In this document: positions 17,733-25,966 of the stretch, one piece after another | Layout: every line of letters starts with the position of its first letter | Position numbering within the stretch: the stretch's first letter is position 1 | From: JBGTBD01 sp041749475 | GTDB taxonomy: Bacteria; Pseudomonadota; Alphaproteobacteria; Rickettsiales; UBA998 | Assembly: GCA_041749475.1 (NCBI GenBank) | Contig: JBGTBD010000011.1 | Coordinates: 35,100 to 99,099, forward strand | Direction of reading: 5' to 3' | DNA length: 64,000 nucleotides | Notes under the pieces: model-generated | What the model was told of the DNA's origin: nothing | The model's database searches: none | The model's input: the letters and a program-made list of their open reading frames with translations, nothing else | Translations under genes and position numbers: made by a program

Positions 17733-20700
17733 ATGACACGCACCACTATCACACGTTCTATACTGTATGTGTTTGGGGGATTACTCGCTATTTGCAGCGT
17801 GCTCCTTTCCGGGAGTCCGTCCGCTGCGCAAACCGCAGCGCAGCTGTATCCCCAATTGGAAGCAGCCATCCAGCGAAACGTACAAGCAGAACTGAGCAAC
17901 CTGCCTGCTGATGTCGCCAGACAGATTCAGGGTATCGACCCGGCGACGATCACGGCGGCTGTGCAAAGCGCCACCGCCAGCGCGCTGGGAACCGCAGCGG
18001 GTGATTTGCGTGGCGATGCAGCAGGAGCCATACGCGACCTCGCCAACAGCAACCAGATCACCAACGCCGCCGCCGGAGCCGCTCAGCAAATCATTCAGGG
18101 TACGGTCCAGAAATCCATCAATGACGCGGTGCTGCAAACCGTCGGCATCACCAATGTCAACGCGCAGGTCGCATCTACCGCGCAACAGCTTTCCGATCAA
18201 TTGAATACCCAGATGACGGGCACGCTGGGACGAGGGTTATCTTCCCTCACCGCCGCTCAGAGGCAGGCGGTCGATCAGTACATCACCGGTCAGGCACAGA
18301 GTATCGTAGGCTCGCAGGTCAGATCGCTCACCGGCATCATGCCGGTATTCGACAACCCCGTCCCCGGCTTTACCAGCAGCGTCCTCAGCGGCGCATCGGC
18401 CGTGTTCGACAGCGGCTTTACCGACGCGCTCGGCGTCACCGCCGACCAGCTCAACAGCCTCAATCTGGGCGGTACCATAGGCGCAGTCGCAGGGACGACG
18501 GGTGCGGCGCTCATGGACAATGTCACAGGTGCGCTTTCGGGCTTCGGCCTTGATCCATCCGTTCTAAGCACCCTGACCCCGGGCGAGATCACCAGTATTC
18601 TCTCGAATCAACTTCCCGCCAGCGTTACGGATCTTCTTGGGGGGATCGATTACGAAGCCCTGTTGCAAACCCCGCAGATGCTCGGGGCCATCAGCAGCGG
18701 CATCATCACCGGGCTGCAGGATAAGGCTACCGCAGTGCTCGGCGCCGTCACCGGCGACATTGCAGCCGCGATTTCGGATGTGGCAGGAGGCCTCACCGCC
18801 GCGGTCGGCAATAGTCTGGCCGATATCACCGGAGGCGTAGGTGCGGCACTGACGGGCAGCCTTTCCGCCGCCACACCCGCCGCAGCGGAGGCGCTGGCCA
18901 GTATCTCCGATTTCTTCCCGGAAGACCTGCTGGATGCGCTGGGGGGGTCTTATGCCGGTTATGTCGCCGCATTAGGCGGTGTACTTGATTTTGGTCTGCC
19001 CCTCCTGCTGGAATATGATTATACGAGTACGGCGGAAGAGGATCGCAGGTACACAGAACTCTGCATCGACAACGTGGTCGACGACCTGAACGCGGAACTC
19101 GGCATCGGCATGGAAGTGACGGGTACACGGCCGCAAGATTGTATGCCACCTAAAACCACCCGCCTGTTCTCCGCTCTGGAACTCAGCCCGTGGTATCTCA
19201 TCAGCCTACAGGATCAGGCAGGCCTCGGGAAACCTTATATGGGTGAAGTCTATCGCGGGGCGGGGAACATGTATCGCTTCGCCAACCGTATGATTCAGAC
19301 CCAACCCATCCCCGTGGAAGGCCAGCCAGTTCCGGTGGACACTGCGACCAATACCTGCCGGACCATCATCGCGGGGACGAAGCAAAGCCCAACCGACCCC
19401 ATTGCGGTGCGTAAAGAGCTGGATTCCTGCACCAACCAGTACATCCTCACCCGATCCGACCTGCCGCGCATTCCTTCCGATGATTTGGGTAAGAAACTTG
19501 AACTGCAAACCACCGGCGCGTCCTATTGCCAAGCACTCAGAATGCAGCTGATGAACGGCCCGCGTGAGATGGAATATTATCCTGATTATTACTTCGTAGC
19601 CGCATGGCAAAAGTTGCTTTCGAACCCATCTTACCTTGTTCCGGGGGCGGGTCCTAAACCGACCGAGCCGTATTACGCGGGTCTGGTCGGCGCAGGGAAT
19701 ATCATCGATCCCATTCAGGTACGGGACGATTACGGCAAGGTCAGTATCAACGATCTCACCGAATTTCAATATGAGCGGATCTACGATCCTTCCCACCCCT
19801 TCTCTCCGCGCTGGGATTTTTACACCAACGAGGTCGATGCCTTCTCCCCTATCGCCACCTCATCCTATGGCGCACCAAGGAATAATGTCTATTGCTCGGG
19901 CTTTCCCACCGAAGGCATCAAGACCGACATTATCTCATGGCGCTATCCGGGATATGCGTTTTACATGAACTGGCGGATCGCGTTCAACGCCATCTGCCTT
20001 GATAGTGAATATTGCCGTGAAGCGTTCAATTGCTCACCGGATGAACCTTGCTGCGCGGTTAATTATGAGCAAGAGGACAGAGCCCCGTCGATTTTCTGCG
20101 GCCCCCCCAGCATTCAGAAACTATGCGCTCACATAACTAAACCCGTGGTTCCCGTGAACGTGCTTAAAATGAGAGAGATTAACGAAGATAACTTTACCCC
20201 AGAAGTAGGGGTGCAGAAAGCATACCGCTTCGATACATATTTCGGTAAGAACCGTCCTTATATGCGCTGCTGGGACACAGGGCTTGAATGCGGTGCGGAT
20301 AGCCCCGAAATAGATCAGGACAGCACGGCTGGCTCTAACTACGCTATCGTCGGCGCGGGACGTGAGGGGGAATATTGTTCCGTGGGCGGCGGCCTCGGTA
20401 GGACTACGTCCGATTTTGGCCGTAAGACAGACCCGATCATGGACTGGATGGAGTTGAAACTCTATCAGGTACGCGGCTCCCGCGAGATCGGCATCAACTG
20501 TATCCCCATGCATGAGAAATACATGAAGATGGGGACGGGTGAAGAGATGGTGCTGTCACGGACGGGCGCTCAATTCCAGGTCGCGTGGGCGGAGATGGGC
20601 GTTGCCGATGCGGCACAGAACCGACTGAAGACGATGAACTGGCCCTTTAGCTGGAGGGGGTATGTCAGCGATCCGTATGAAACCCGTTTCCCATTCTTCA

Positions 20701-21209
20701 TGAGCGGCGGCGGCACGGCCCCGCTCACCACCAACCTCGATCAAGCAGAGGTGGGTGAAGTGCTCATCTATGATGAAGATGTCGTGATGAAAGGCATCAA
20801 GGACCAAAGTGGTGACGACCGTGCGAACGCGACCGCAGCGCCATCGAATGTGTGGCGCAACCCTTACGTTGGGTTCGTCACCGGAATTCATAATATCAAG
20901 GCGTATGGTGGCAAAGAACCCGAAAACCCAGACTTCATCAAGTCTATCGCCTTCAACCATGGGAAACATCTCGACGTCTGCGGCAATACAGAATATTGGG
21001 GTCAGGGCGAGGAATATACAATCTATAAAGCCGAGCTACCCGCCAAGAACCGCCAGATGCTCGACGCGCTGAACCCGCAACGGCCGACCGATACGTGCGA
21101 AGACCCGTATATGTCCTTCTGCATCGAACAGGAATGGGACAACGTCAAGCGCTATACCCCGTATCGTGATCGCCGGGTGAGAAGCATCGTTTCGGGGGGA
21201 GCTCCTTAA
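17733..21209 (+). CDS. Large exported cysteine-rich protein, 1158 aa, unknown family
   Basis: I do not recognise the family. Residues 1-33 form a signal peptide ending SPSAAQ. Residues about 34-430 are almost free of aromatic residues and Cys, rich in Ala, Gly, Ser, Thr and Leu, with loosely repeated segments of the form LADITGGVGAALTGSL and LGAVTGDIAAAISDV; this suggests a long helical, fibre-like or amphipathic region. From about residue 444 the composition changes to a dense domain rich in Tyr, Trp, Pro and Asp with 20 cysteines, including EYCREAFNCSPDEPCCAV, so it is probably disulphide-bonded outside the cytosol. The gene is divergent from virB8-virB9 and followed four bases later by another Cys-rich exported protein. 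A T4SS surface or adhesin component is my inference. Confidence 0.8.
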   Translation: MTRTTITRSILYVFGGLLAICSVLLSGSPSAAQTAAQLYPQLEAAIQRNVQAELSNLPADVARQIQGIDPATITAAVQSATASALGTAAGDLRGDAAGAIRDLANSNQITNAAAGAAQQIIQGTVQKSINDAVLQTVGITNVNAQVASTAQQLSDQLNTQMTGTLGRGLSSLTAAQRQAVDQYITGQAQSIVGSQVRSLTGIMPVFDNPVPGFTSSVLSGASAVFDSGFTDALGVTADQLNSLNLGGTIGAVAGTTGAALMDNVTGALSGFGLDPSVLSTLTPGEITSILSNQLPASVTDLLGGIDYEALLQTPQMLGAISSGIITGLQDKATAVLGAVTGDIAAAISDVAGGLTAAVGNSLADITGGVGAALTGSLSAATPAAAEALASISDFFPEDLLDALGGSYAGYVAALGGVLDFGLPLLLEYDYTSTAEEDRRYTELCIDNVVDDLNAELGIGMEVTGTRPQDCMPPKTTRLFSALELSPWYLISLQDQAGLGKPYMGEVYRGAGNMYRFANRMIQTQPIPVEGQPVPVDTATNTCRTIIAGTKQSPTDPIAVRKELDSCTNQYILTRSDLPRIPSDDLGKKLELQTTGASYCQALRMQLMNGPREMEYYPDYYFVAAWQKLLSNPSYLVPGAGPKPTEPYYAGLVGAGNIIDPIQVRDDYGKVSINDLTEFQYERIYDPSHPFSPRWDFYTNEVDAFSPIATSSYGAPRNNVYCSGFPTEGIKTDIISWRYPGYAFYMNWRIAFNAICLDSEYCREAFNCSPDEPCCAVNYEQEDRAPSIFCGPPSIQKLCAHITKPVVPVNVLKMREINEDNFTPEVGVQKAYRFDTYFGKNRPYMRCWDTGLECGADSPEIDQDSTAGSNYAIVGAGREGEYCSVGGGLGRTTSDFGRKTDPIMDWMELKLYQVRGSREIGINCIPMHEKYMKMGTGEEMVLSRTGAQFQVAWAEMGVADAAQNRLKTMNWPFSWRGYVSDPYETRFPFFMSGGGTAPLTTNLDQAEVGEVLIYDEDVVMKGIKDQSGDDRANATAAPSNVWRNPYVGFVTGIHNIKAYGGKEPENPDFIKSIAFNHGKHLDVCGNTEYWGQGEEYTIYKAELPAKNRQMLDALNPQRPTDTCEDPYMSFCIEQEWDNVKRYTPYRDRRVRSIVSGGAP

Positions 21210-21213
21210 TCCT

Positions 21214-22227
21214 ATGCAGCAGTCACGTTCCATATGGTGTACGTTCCGGGTAATCAGTTCCTTCCTGATCGCCGTCACCCTCTCTCCCGCATTCTCTGTC
21301 GCCGCTGTGGTCACGGACGATTGCGAAATCCCCGATGTACCGGTGAATAAAAGCGAAGTTGTTTCATTTGCCGAAACCATCAAGCCCTGTATCGACACCG
21401 GCGTGGCTTCCGATCCTCCGGCGGGGTGGATACCGCAGGCCGGGAAGTTGCGCGGGTCGTTCGGTAATTCCTATACCGGGAAAGCGATCATCAACGTGGA
21501 CAAGTCCAGTATGGGATGTCCGCAAAGTACGTACCGCAACGTCATACTAAGCTGCCGGAACGCCGCATTTCAATATCCTGATTGTACGGCGAGACCGGGT
21601 GGAGTGAGCCATAATGGCGGTTTGGAAAGTTGCGCGAGGGGGGAAGGCACAATTACACGTTTCCCCTTTGCTATCCCTCGTATTCCTTTCCCCGGCTTCG
21701 GGTTAGACTTCCCGCCCTGTCTGGATAAATTTCTTGCCAGCGTTCAGCAATGGCCAACGGGTGGCTTCGTCGGCATGTTCGCGACCAACGTAAGCGTCAC
21801 CGGGAGTATCAACCCGGCAATAACGGGTAGTTGTGCGGCGGCGAGCGCCAGCTTCTGCGGCTTCGGCACGGGCGGAGAGATCTGCATGGATAGTGAAGAA
21901 GAGGATGCCCTGTTTGAGACCATCCGCGGAAATGACGTGCTTATCGGAGCCGATAATTATCAAGGGGATGTCATCCCGAGAACCGGCGCACCGTGCCGAC
22001 CGCCTACAGAAGGGGAATGCAGCCTGCTTATTCTTTCGGATTTACAGCCTGAGCCACGCATCATCGAACTGCCCATGGGCACAACCATCAACTTCACCGA
22101 CCCGACGCTCACCGTCACCAACGATACGATTGGATCTCACACGTGGACGCTTACAGCCGGTGAAATCGCTACTCTGCGGAACGCGGGGACAACCGCTATC
22201 CGCAGGGGCATTCTCACCCCTGACTAG
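21214..22227 (+). CDS. Exported cysteine-rich protein, 337 aa, unknown family
   Basis: No family recognised. Residues 1-30 are a signal peptide ending FSVAA. The mature part has 12 cysteines, an even number consistent with disulphides, spread along the chain (DDCEIP, KPCIDT, MGCPQS, LSCRNA, PPCLDK, GSCAAA, SFCGFG, APCRPP, GECSLL). A Phe/Pro-rich stretch (ITRFPFAIPRIPFPGFG) lies mid-protein and a Thr-rich beta-like segment closes it. It starts four bases after the 1158-residue gene, so both are one operon and probably act together in the envelope. Its TAG overlaps the murU stop on the other strand at a shared CTAG. Confidence 0.75.
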   Translation: MQQSRSIWCTFRVISSFLIAVTLSPAFSVAAVVTDDCEIPDVPVNKSEVVSFAETIKPCIDTGVASDPPAGWIPQAGKLRGSFGNSYTGKAIINVDKSSMGCPQSTYRNVILSCRNAAFQYPDCTARPGGVSHNGGLESCARGEGTITRFPFAIPRIPFPGFGLDFPPCLDKFLASVQQWPTGGFVGMFATNVSVTGSINPAITGSCAAASASFCGFGTGGEICMDSEEEDALFETIRGNDVLIGADNYQGDVIPRTGAPCRPPTEGECSLLILSDLQPEPRIIELPMGTTINFTDPTLTVTNDTIGSHTWTLTAGEIATLRNAGTTAIRRGILTPD

Positions 22228-22934
22228 GACGCAGCGGCCAATATCGCGTTCGCATCCGCCAGGCCTTGTGGGTCACCCACATGCAGCCATTTCGCATCAT
22301 GCACGATACCGCACACGCGGGCGGGGTTCCTGTCGTAGAGGATATTCATCGAGAAAGCACCTGAGGGACAATCATCGAACAAATGCGGGGCGAGAAGTTG
22401 TACTCCGGTGAACACATAAGGCGCTTCCGCGTGCACACCTTTGCGGGTGAGCGTCGCGTCTGGTTCGAGGAAGAAATCACCCGTGCCTGAATAGCCGGAG
22501 GTGTCTTCGCGTTTTACCAGCAACAGGAGAGCATCCATTTTTGTACCGTCCCAAACATCGCGCATTCTGGCTAGGGGTGAGGTAGCGTCTTCGCAGAGGA
22601 TGACATCGCTGTTGAGGGAGAAAAAGGGTTTTTCGCCGAAATAACTGAGTGCCATCGCGATTCCGCCGCCGGTTTCCAGTGCTTTTTCTTCGCGGGAGAA
22701 AATGATTTCCGGGGTGCGGCGTGTGGCGAGATGGGCCTCGATTTTCTCAGCGAGCCATGCGGTGTTGACGACAGCGCGTTTTATGCCAGCGCGAGCGAGC
22801 AGGTCGAGTTGGCGGTCTAGCATGGTGTGGCCAGCGACTTCGACCATCGGTTTGGGGATGGTGTCGGTGATGGGGCGGAGGCGTTCGCCCCTGCCCGCTG
22901 CCAGCACCATTGCGGTGTCGGAGAAATCACTCAT
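22224..22934 (-). CDS. murU: N-acetylmuramate-1-phosphate uridylyltransferase
   Basis: Nucleotidyltransferase that makes UDP-MurNAc from MurNAc-1-phosphate and UTP in the peptidoglycan recycling route that bypasses de novo synthesis. The 236 residues start SDFSDTAMVLAAGRGERLRP, the sugar-nucleotide pyrophosphorylase signature, followed by TIPKPMVEV and the metal-binding FSLNSDVI. The N terminus is set at the ATG at 22934, which overlaps the amgK stop by four bases; longer forms only add sequence read from amgK. Assignment as MurU rather than mannose-1-phosphate guanylyltransferase rests on the neighbour amgK. Confidence 0.9.
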   Translation of the reverse strand: MSDFSDTAMVLAAGRGERLRPITDTIPKPMVEVAGHTMLDRQLDLLARAGIKRAVVNTAWLAEKIEAHLATRRTPEIIFSREEKALETGGGIAMALSYFGEKPFFSLNSDVILCEDATSPLARMRDVWDGTKMDALLLLVKREDTSGYSGTGDFFLEPDATLTRKGVHAEAPYVFTGVQLLAPHLFDDCPSGAFSMNILYDRNPARVCGIVHDAKWLHVGDPQGLADANAILAAAS

Positions 22935-23965
22935 GTGGCCTGCGCTCGCAACGCGTCCGGCTGATGGATGCGCGTCACCGCGTCCTGGGTGAAGATGCGT
23001 TCGGCCCACTGCCGGATATCCGAGAGTTCCGGATGTTCGATATCGCCGACGAAATGGGCGAAGACGCGCGGCAGGTAATCGAGATAGCGCGGTTTGCCGT
23101 CCCGCCGCCAGAGGCGGGCGAAGATGCCGAGAATCTTGGCATTTCGCTGCATGCCGAGGAAAGCATATTCGGCGCGGAGAGTTTTTTCATCCAGGCCTGT
23201 GCGGGTGATGAAATGACGTAAAGAAAGGTTGACTATCGGTGCGGAAACATCGCGGCGGGCATCTTCCAACAAGGATACGAGGTCATAGGCCGGACTGCCG
23301 AACAGCGCGTCCTGAAAATCAAGCAGTCCGACGCGGTCGATGCCTTTATCCTCGGGTAGCCAGAACAGGTTATCGGCATGATAATCGCGGTGGACGAACG
23401 TGCGGGGGGTCATCGCCAGCGCGTTGTGGGCTTGTTCGACGAGGGAAAGGAATATTTCGTTTTCCTCTGCCGCACGTTCCGGGCTCATCAGCAAGGGTAG
23501 CAGCCACTCACCGAGGAGTGCTGCTTCGCGGCGAATCACTGTCCAATCATATAATGGAATGTCGCGAATGCCCTGTGTCTCTTGTGTCGTACCGTGGAGC
23601 GTCATCTCGGCGAGAACGTCGATGGCGGTTAAGTATAATTCCTTCTCCTCCGCCCTGCCCTCGCGCAGCAATCGTGTGAAAGAATCATCGCCGAAATCCT
23701 CAAGCAGCAAAAATCCGTTGGCAACGTCGCTAGCTATTAGCCTCGGCGCGCGGAAGCCGGTGTTCAGCAAATATTGTTGTACGTTGAGAAACGGGGCGAC
23801 GGGTTCGCTCTCGGGCGGCGCGTCCATCAGGATAGCGCGTTCGCCGTTTTCTTCCAGCCGCGCGTAATGACGGAAGGAAGCATCACCCGCGATGGGGTGG
23901 AATTCCGCGTTGCCCCAGCCCGCGCTGTGCAGGAATCGTTCGCGAACCGCGTTCCGGTCGTTCAT
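22931..23965 (-). CDS. amgK: N-acetylmuramate/N-acetylglucosamine anomeric kinase
   Basis: Phosphorylates MurNAc or GlcNAc at the anomeric carbon, feeding MurU. It belongs to the aminoglycoside phosphotransferase fold: FHPIAGDASFRHYARL near residue 20 corresponds to the nucleotide loop, LLLEDFGDDSF to the hinge, and FVHRDYHADNLFW plus LLDFQDALFGSPAYDL to the catalytic Asp and metal-binding Asp. The 344 residues match the family. It overlaps tsaE by four bases upstream and murU by four bases downstream, the tsaE-amgK-murU order seen in Caulobacter and relatives. Confidence 0.93.
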   Translation of the reverse strand: MNDRNAVRERFLHSAGWGNAEFHPIAGDASFRHYARLEENGERAILMDAPPESEPVAPFLNVQQYLLNTGFRAPRLIASDVANGFLLLEDFGDDSFTRLLREGRAEEKELYLTAIDVLAEMTLHGTTQETQGIRDIPLYDWTVIRREAALLGEWLLPLLMSPERAAEENEIFLSLVEQAHNALAMTPRTFVHRDYHADNLFWLPEDKGIDRVGLLDFQDALFGSPAYDLVSLLEDARRDVSAPIVNLSLRHFITRTGLDEKTLRAEYAFLGMQRNAKILGIFARLWRRDGKPRYLDYLPRVFAHFVGDIEHPELSDIRQWAERIFTQDAVTRIHQPDALRAQAT

Positions 23966-24432
23966 ATTTTTTCTCCTCTTAGTACACGCGTATCGCCATT
24001 AACTTCGAATCGTAGCGCGATATGCTGCTGCGGCAAGAGCCTTGCTGCGATTTCGGGCCATTCGATCAGCGTGATACCGTCATTCAACATTTCCTCCAGC
24101 CCTAACTCCTGTAACTCGCTTTCGTCCTTCAACCGATAGAGGTCGAGATGGAATAAACGGGCGGGGGCTGCATTTTGTAGCGTGATGTCGTAATCCTGCA
24201 CCAATAGGAATGTGGGGCTGACGACGTCCGTCTCCGCGCCTACCAGATGGCGGATGAAATACTGCGCGAAGGCGGTCTTTCCCGCGCCCAGCGTGCCTTG
24301 CAGGGTGATGCACTCATCTCCCTCACAGCTCTCCGCCAAGCGCGTCGCCACCGCTTCGAGTTCGGAGAGTGTGCTTACATCTGTTTCAAAAGGGAATTGC
24401 ACGGGCGCGATTATTCCCGTTCCTCGATCCAT
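23962..24432 (-). CDS. tsaE: tRNA threonylcarbamoyladenosine ATPase TsaE
   Basis: P-loop ATPase needed with TsaB, TsaC and TsaD to make t6A37 in ANN-decoding tRNAs. The 156 residues have the Walker A GTLGAGKT near residue 46, the switch-like SPTFLLVQDY, then FHLDLYRL and LIEWPE with the conserved Trp. The first twelve residues are variable, and the ATG at 24432 overlaps the end of iscX by 22 bases, so translation is likely coupled to it. Confidence 0.95.
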   Translation of the reverse strand: MDRGTGIIAPVQFPFETDVSTLSELEAVATRLAESCEGDECITLQGTLGAGKTAFAQYFIRHLVGAETDVVSPTFLLVQDYDITLQNAAPARLFHLDLYRLKDESELQELGLEEMLNDGITLIEWPEIAARLLPQQHIALRFEVNGDTRVLRGEKI

Positions 24433-24605
24433 GCCTGCTGGATGGATTCGAGAATTTTCTCGTTGCTGCGGGCGGGGTCGTCATCGAAGCTGGGAATGGC
24501 TGTCACCAAGCGACGTAGCTCGGTGAAGCGGATATAGACCACGTCCACATCCGGGTGGGCTTCTTCCAGTTCGATCGCGATATCGCGAATGTCTGTCCAT
24601 TTCAT
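24411..24605 (-). CDS. iscX: IscX-like Fe-S assembly protein
   Basis: Small acidic protein of 64 residues that matches IscX (YfhJ), a modulator of the IscS cysteine desulphurase. It starts MKWTDIRDIAIELEE, and RFTELRRLV and the acidic SFDDDPARSNEKILE block are nearly as in the Escherichia coli protein. The family is normally found with isc genes; here it leads the tsaE-amgK-murU operon and no other isc gene is nearby. A GTTAACC element lies just upstream in the gap shared with cheY. Confidence 0.92.
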   Translation of the reverse strand: MKWTDIRDIAIELEEAHPDVDVVYIRFTELRRLVTAIPSFDDDPARSNEKILESIQQAWIEERE

Positions 24606-24648
24606 AGGGTTAACCTTAACAAAATCTTACTAAATTGTATGCTCGCTT

Positions 24649-24663
24649 TTAACGCTCTATTAA
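24649..24663 (+). promoter_or_regulatory. CtrA-type site upstream of cheY
   Basis: TTAACGCTCTATTAA matches the full CtrA recognition pattern TTAA-N7-TTAA. It lies 61 bases before the cheY start in the gap divergent from iscX. CtrA controls motility and chemotaxis genes in many alphaproteobacteria. A chance match in AT-rich spacer cannot be excluded. Confidence 0.5.
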
Positions 24664-24724
24664 GTCAAATCCGTTACTCTCACAAGCAGTGAATAAGCCG
24701 TGACGTAATCTAGGAGAGTTGACC

Positions 24725-25111
24725 ATGCCCGTCGATAAAAATATCAATATCCTCATTGTGGATGATTATAAGACGATGCTCCGCATCATCAAGAACCTGT
24801 TGAAACAGATCGGGTTCGATAATGTGGACGAAGCGACCGACGGTCAGATGGCCCTCGCCAAGTTGGGAGAGAAGAAATACGGCCTCGTCATCTCCGACTG
24901 GAATATGGAGCCGATGTCGGGGTTCGAATTATTAAAAGCCGTGCGCGCTAATGACGCAACCAAAGCGCTGCCCTTCATCATGGTGACGGCGGAAAGCAAA
25001 ACCGACAACGTCGTCGCCGCGAAACAGGCGGGCGTGAATAATTATATCGTCAAACCGTTCAACGCGGAGACGTTAAAATCTAAACTGGAAGCCGTGTTCG
25101 GGGCATTCTAA
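24725..25111 (+). CDS. cheY: Chemotaxis response regulator CheY
   Basis: Single-domain receiver of 128 residues that, when phosphorylated by CheA, binds the flagellar switch. The acidic pair is in ILIVDDYKTML, the phospho-acceptor Asp in VISDWNMEPM, the conserved Thr in MVTAES, and the Lys in YIVKPFNA. There is no output domain. The ATG at 24725 is chosen because TAGGAGAG lies at normal spacing before it; a TTG two codons earlier is less likely. cheZ follows after 34 bases, which supports the chemotaxis assignment over a general receiver. Confidence 0.95.
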   Translation: MPVDKNINILIVDDYKTMLRIIKNLLKQIGFDNVDEATDGQMALAKLGEKKYGLVISDWNMEPMSGFELLKAVRANDATKALPFIMVTAESKTDNVVAAKQAGVNNYIVKPFNAETLKSKLEAVFGAF

Positions 25112-25145
25112 GCACTATAATAACGAACACGGGGAGTAGCAGAGT

Positions 25146-25817
25146 ATGTCAGAAACGCAGTCGAGATTAGGGAACGCCCTCCTGCGCAGGCTTGTGGACC
25201 TGAAAGAGAAAAAGGGGAAACTTAACATCGAGGATGTGGGTGAGCTGTTCGAGAGCATGGCCTCCTCCCTCAGCCAGAACTCCCGCGCGGAAGCGTTCCT
25301 GCGCAATGAAATCGAGAAGATGGCGCATTACATCACGCAGGCGATGCATGAGATATCCTCCATCACCATGGAGCCGCGCGCCGAGGGCGATAAAGAATAT
25401 TCTGCCCAGAATATCAGCCTCGCCGGGGAAGAATTGAACGCCGTTGTAAAAGCCACCGAGAAAGCGACCAACGACATCCTCGACGCCGCCGATGCCATCC
25501 AGAATAAACTGGCGCAAGCCAAGGTGGAACCAGCGAAAGCGACGAAGGACATCCTCGATGCCACCACGAAAATCTACGATGCCTGCAATTTTCAGGATAT
25601 CACCGGGCAACGCATTACCAAAGTGTTGGCGACGCTGGAATTTCTGGAAAGAAAGATTAATAACCTGAAAGCACTGTTCGATGAGACCGACCGGGAATAT
25701 AACGCCGATGTCACCGACCTGAAGGATAAACGCCCGGATGCGGCGCTAATGCACGGCCCCTCTCTGGAAACACCTAATCAGGAAGAGATCGACCGCCTCT
25801 TCTCCTCCAGCTTATAA
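25146..25817 (+). CDS. cheZ: CheY-phosphate phosphatase CheZ
   Basis: Dephosphorylates CheY-P and so ends the motor signal. The 223 residues are almost entirely helical, with the catalytic stretch ACNFQDITGQRITKV near residues 147-161 giving the Asp and Gln that act on CheY. The C-terminal tail QEEIDRLFSSS is the expected CheY-binding helix after a flexible linker. GGGGAG precedes the ATG. CheZ is patchy in alphaproteobacteria, and its pairing with cheY here suggests phosphatase control rather than a CheY phosphate sink. Confidence 0.93.
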   Translation: MSETQSRLGNALLRRLVDLKEKKGKLNIEDVGELFESMASSLSQNSRAEAFLRNEIEKMAHYITQAMHEISSITMEPRAEGDKEYSAQNISLAGEELNAVVKATEKATNDILDAADAIQNKLAQAKVEPAKATKDILDATTKIYDACNFQDITGQRITKVLATLEFLERKINNLKALFDETDREYNADVTDLKDKRPDAALMHGPSLETPNQEEIDRLFSSSL

Positions 25818-25898
25818 AAGCAACAACCGTCACATATTTCACAGTTTTTTAAGAATGCGGCATCTTCGTCGTTTTCATGTAGGCGCATTTCAGCTAGT

Positions 25899-25915
25899 CT
25901 GGCACGGACAATGCA
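25899..25915 (+). promoter_or_regulatory. Sigma-54 promoter before the TPR protein gene
   Basis: CTGGCACGGACAATGCA matches the -24/-12 consensus YTGGCACGRNNNTTGCW at every defined position but one, with exactly ten bases between GG and GC. The predicted start near 25926 leaves a 40-base leader to the ATG at 25967. Sigma-54 drives flagellar classes in many polar-flagellated bacteria. Confidence 0.7.
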
Positions 25916-25966
25916 ATCTATGGGTGGCCTACAGGCTTCCGTAGACTCAAAAAAATCGTGTGACGC

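Noticed and set aside
16068..22227. Integrated conjugative element carrying virB8-virB9
   Set aside because: No integrase, relaxase, attachment repeats or compositional shift border the locus, and the neighbouring genes are ordinary housekeeping genes; the pair looks chromosomal and long resident.
22935..23009. 25-residue N-terminal extension of MurU
   Set aside because: It reads inside amgK in another frame; the ATG at 22934 with a four-base overlap matches family N termini.
24610..24620. TTAACCTTAA beside iscX as a CtrA site
   Set aside because: Only two bases separate the TTAA boxes instead of seven; the site at 24649 has the right spacing.
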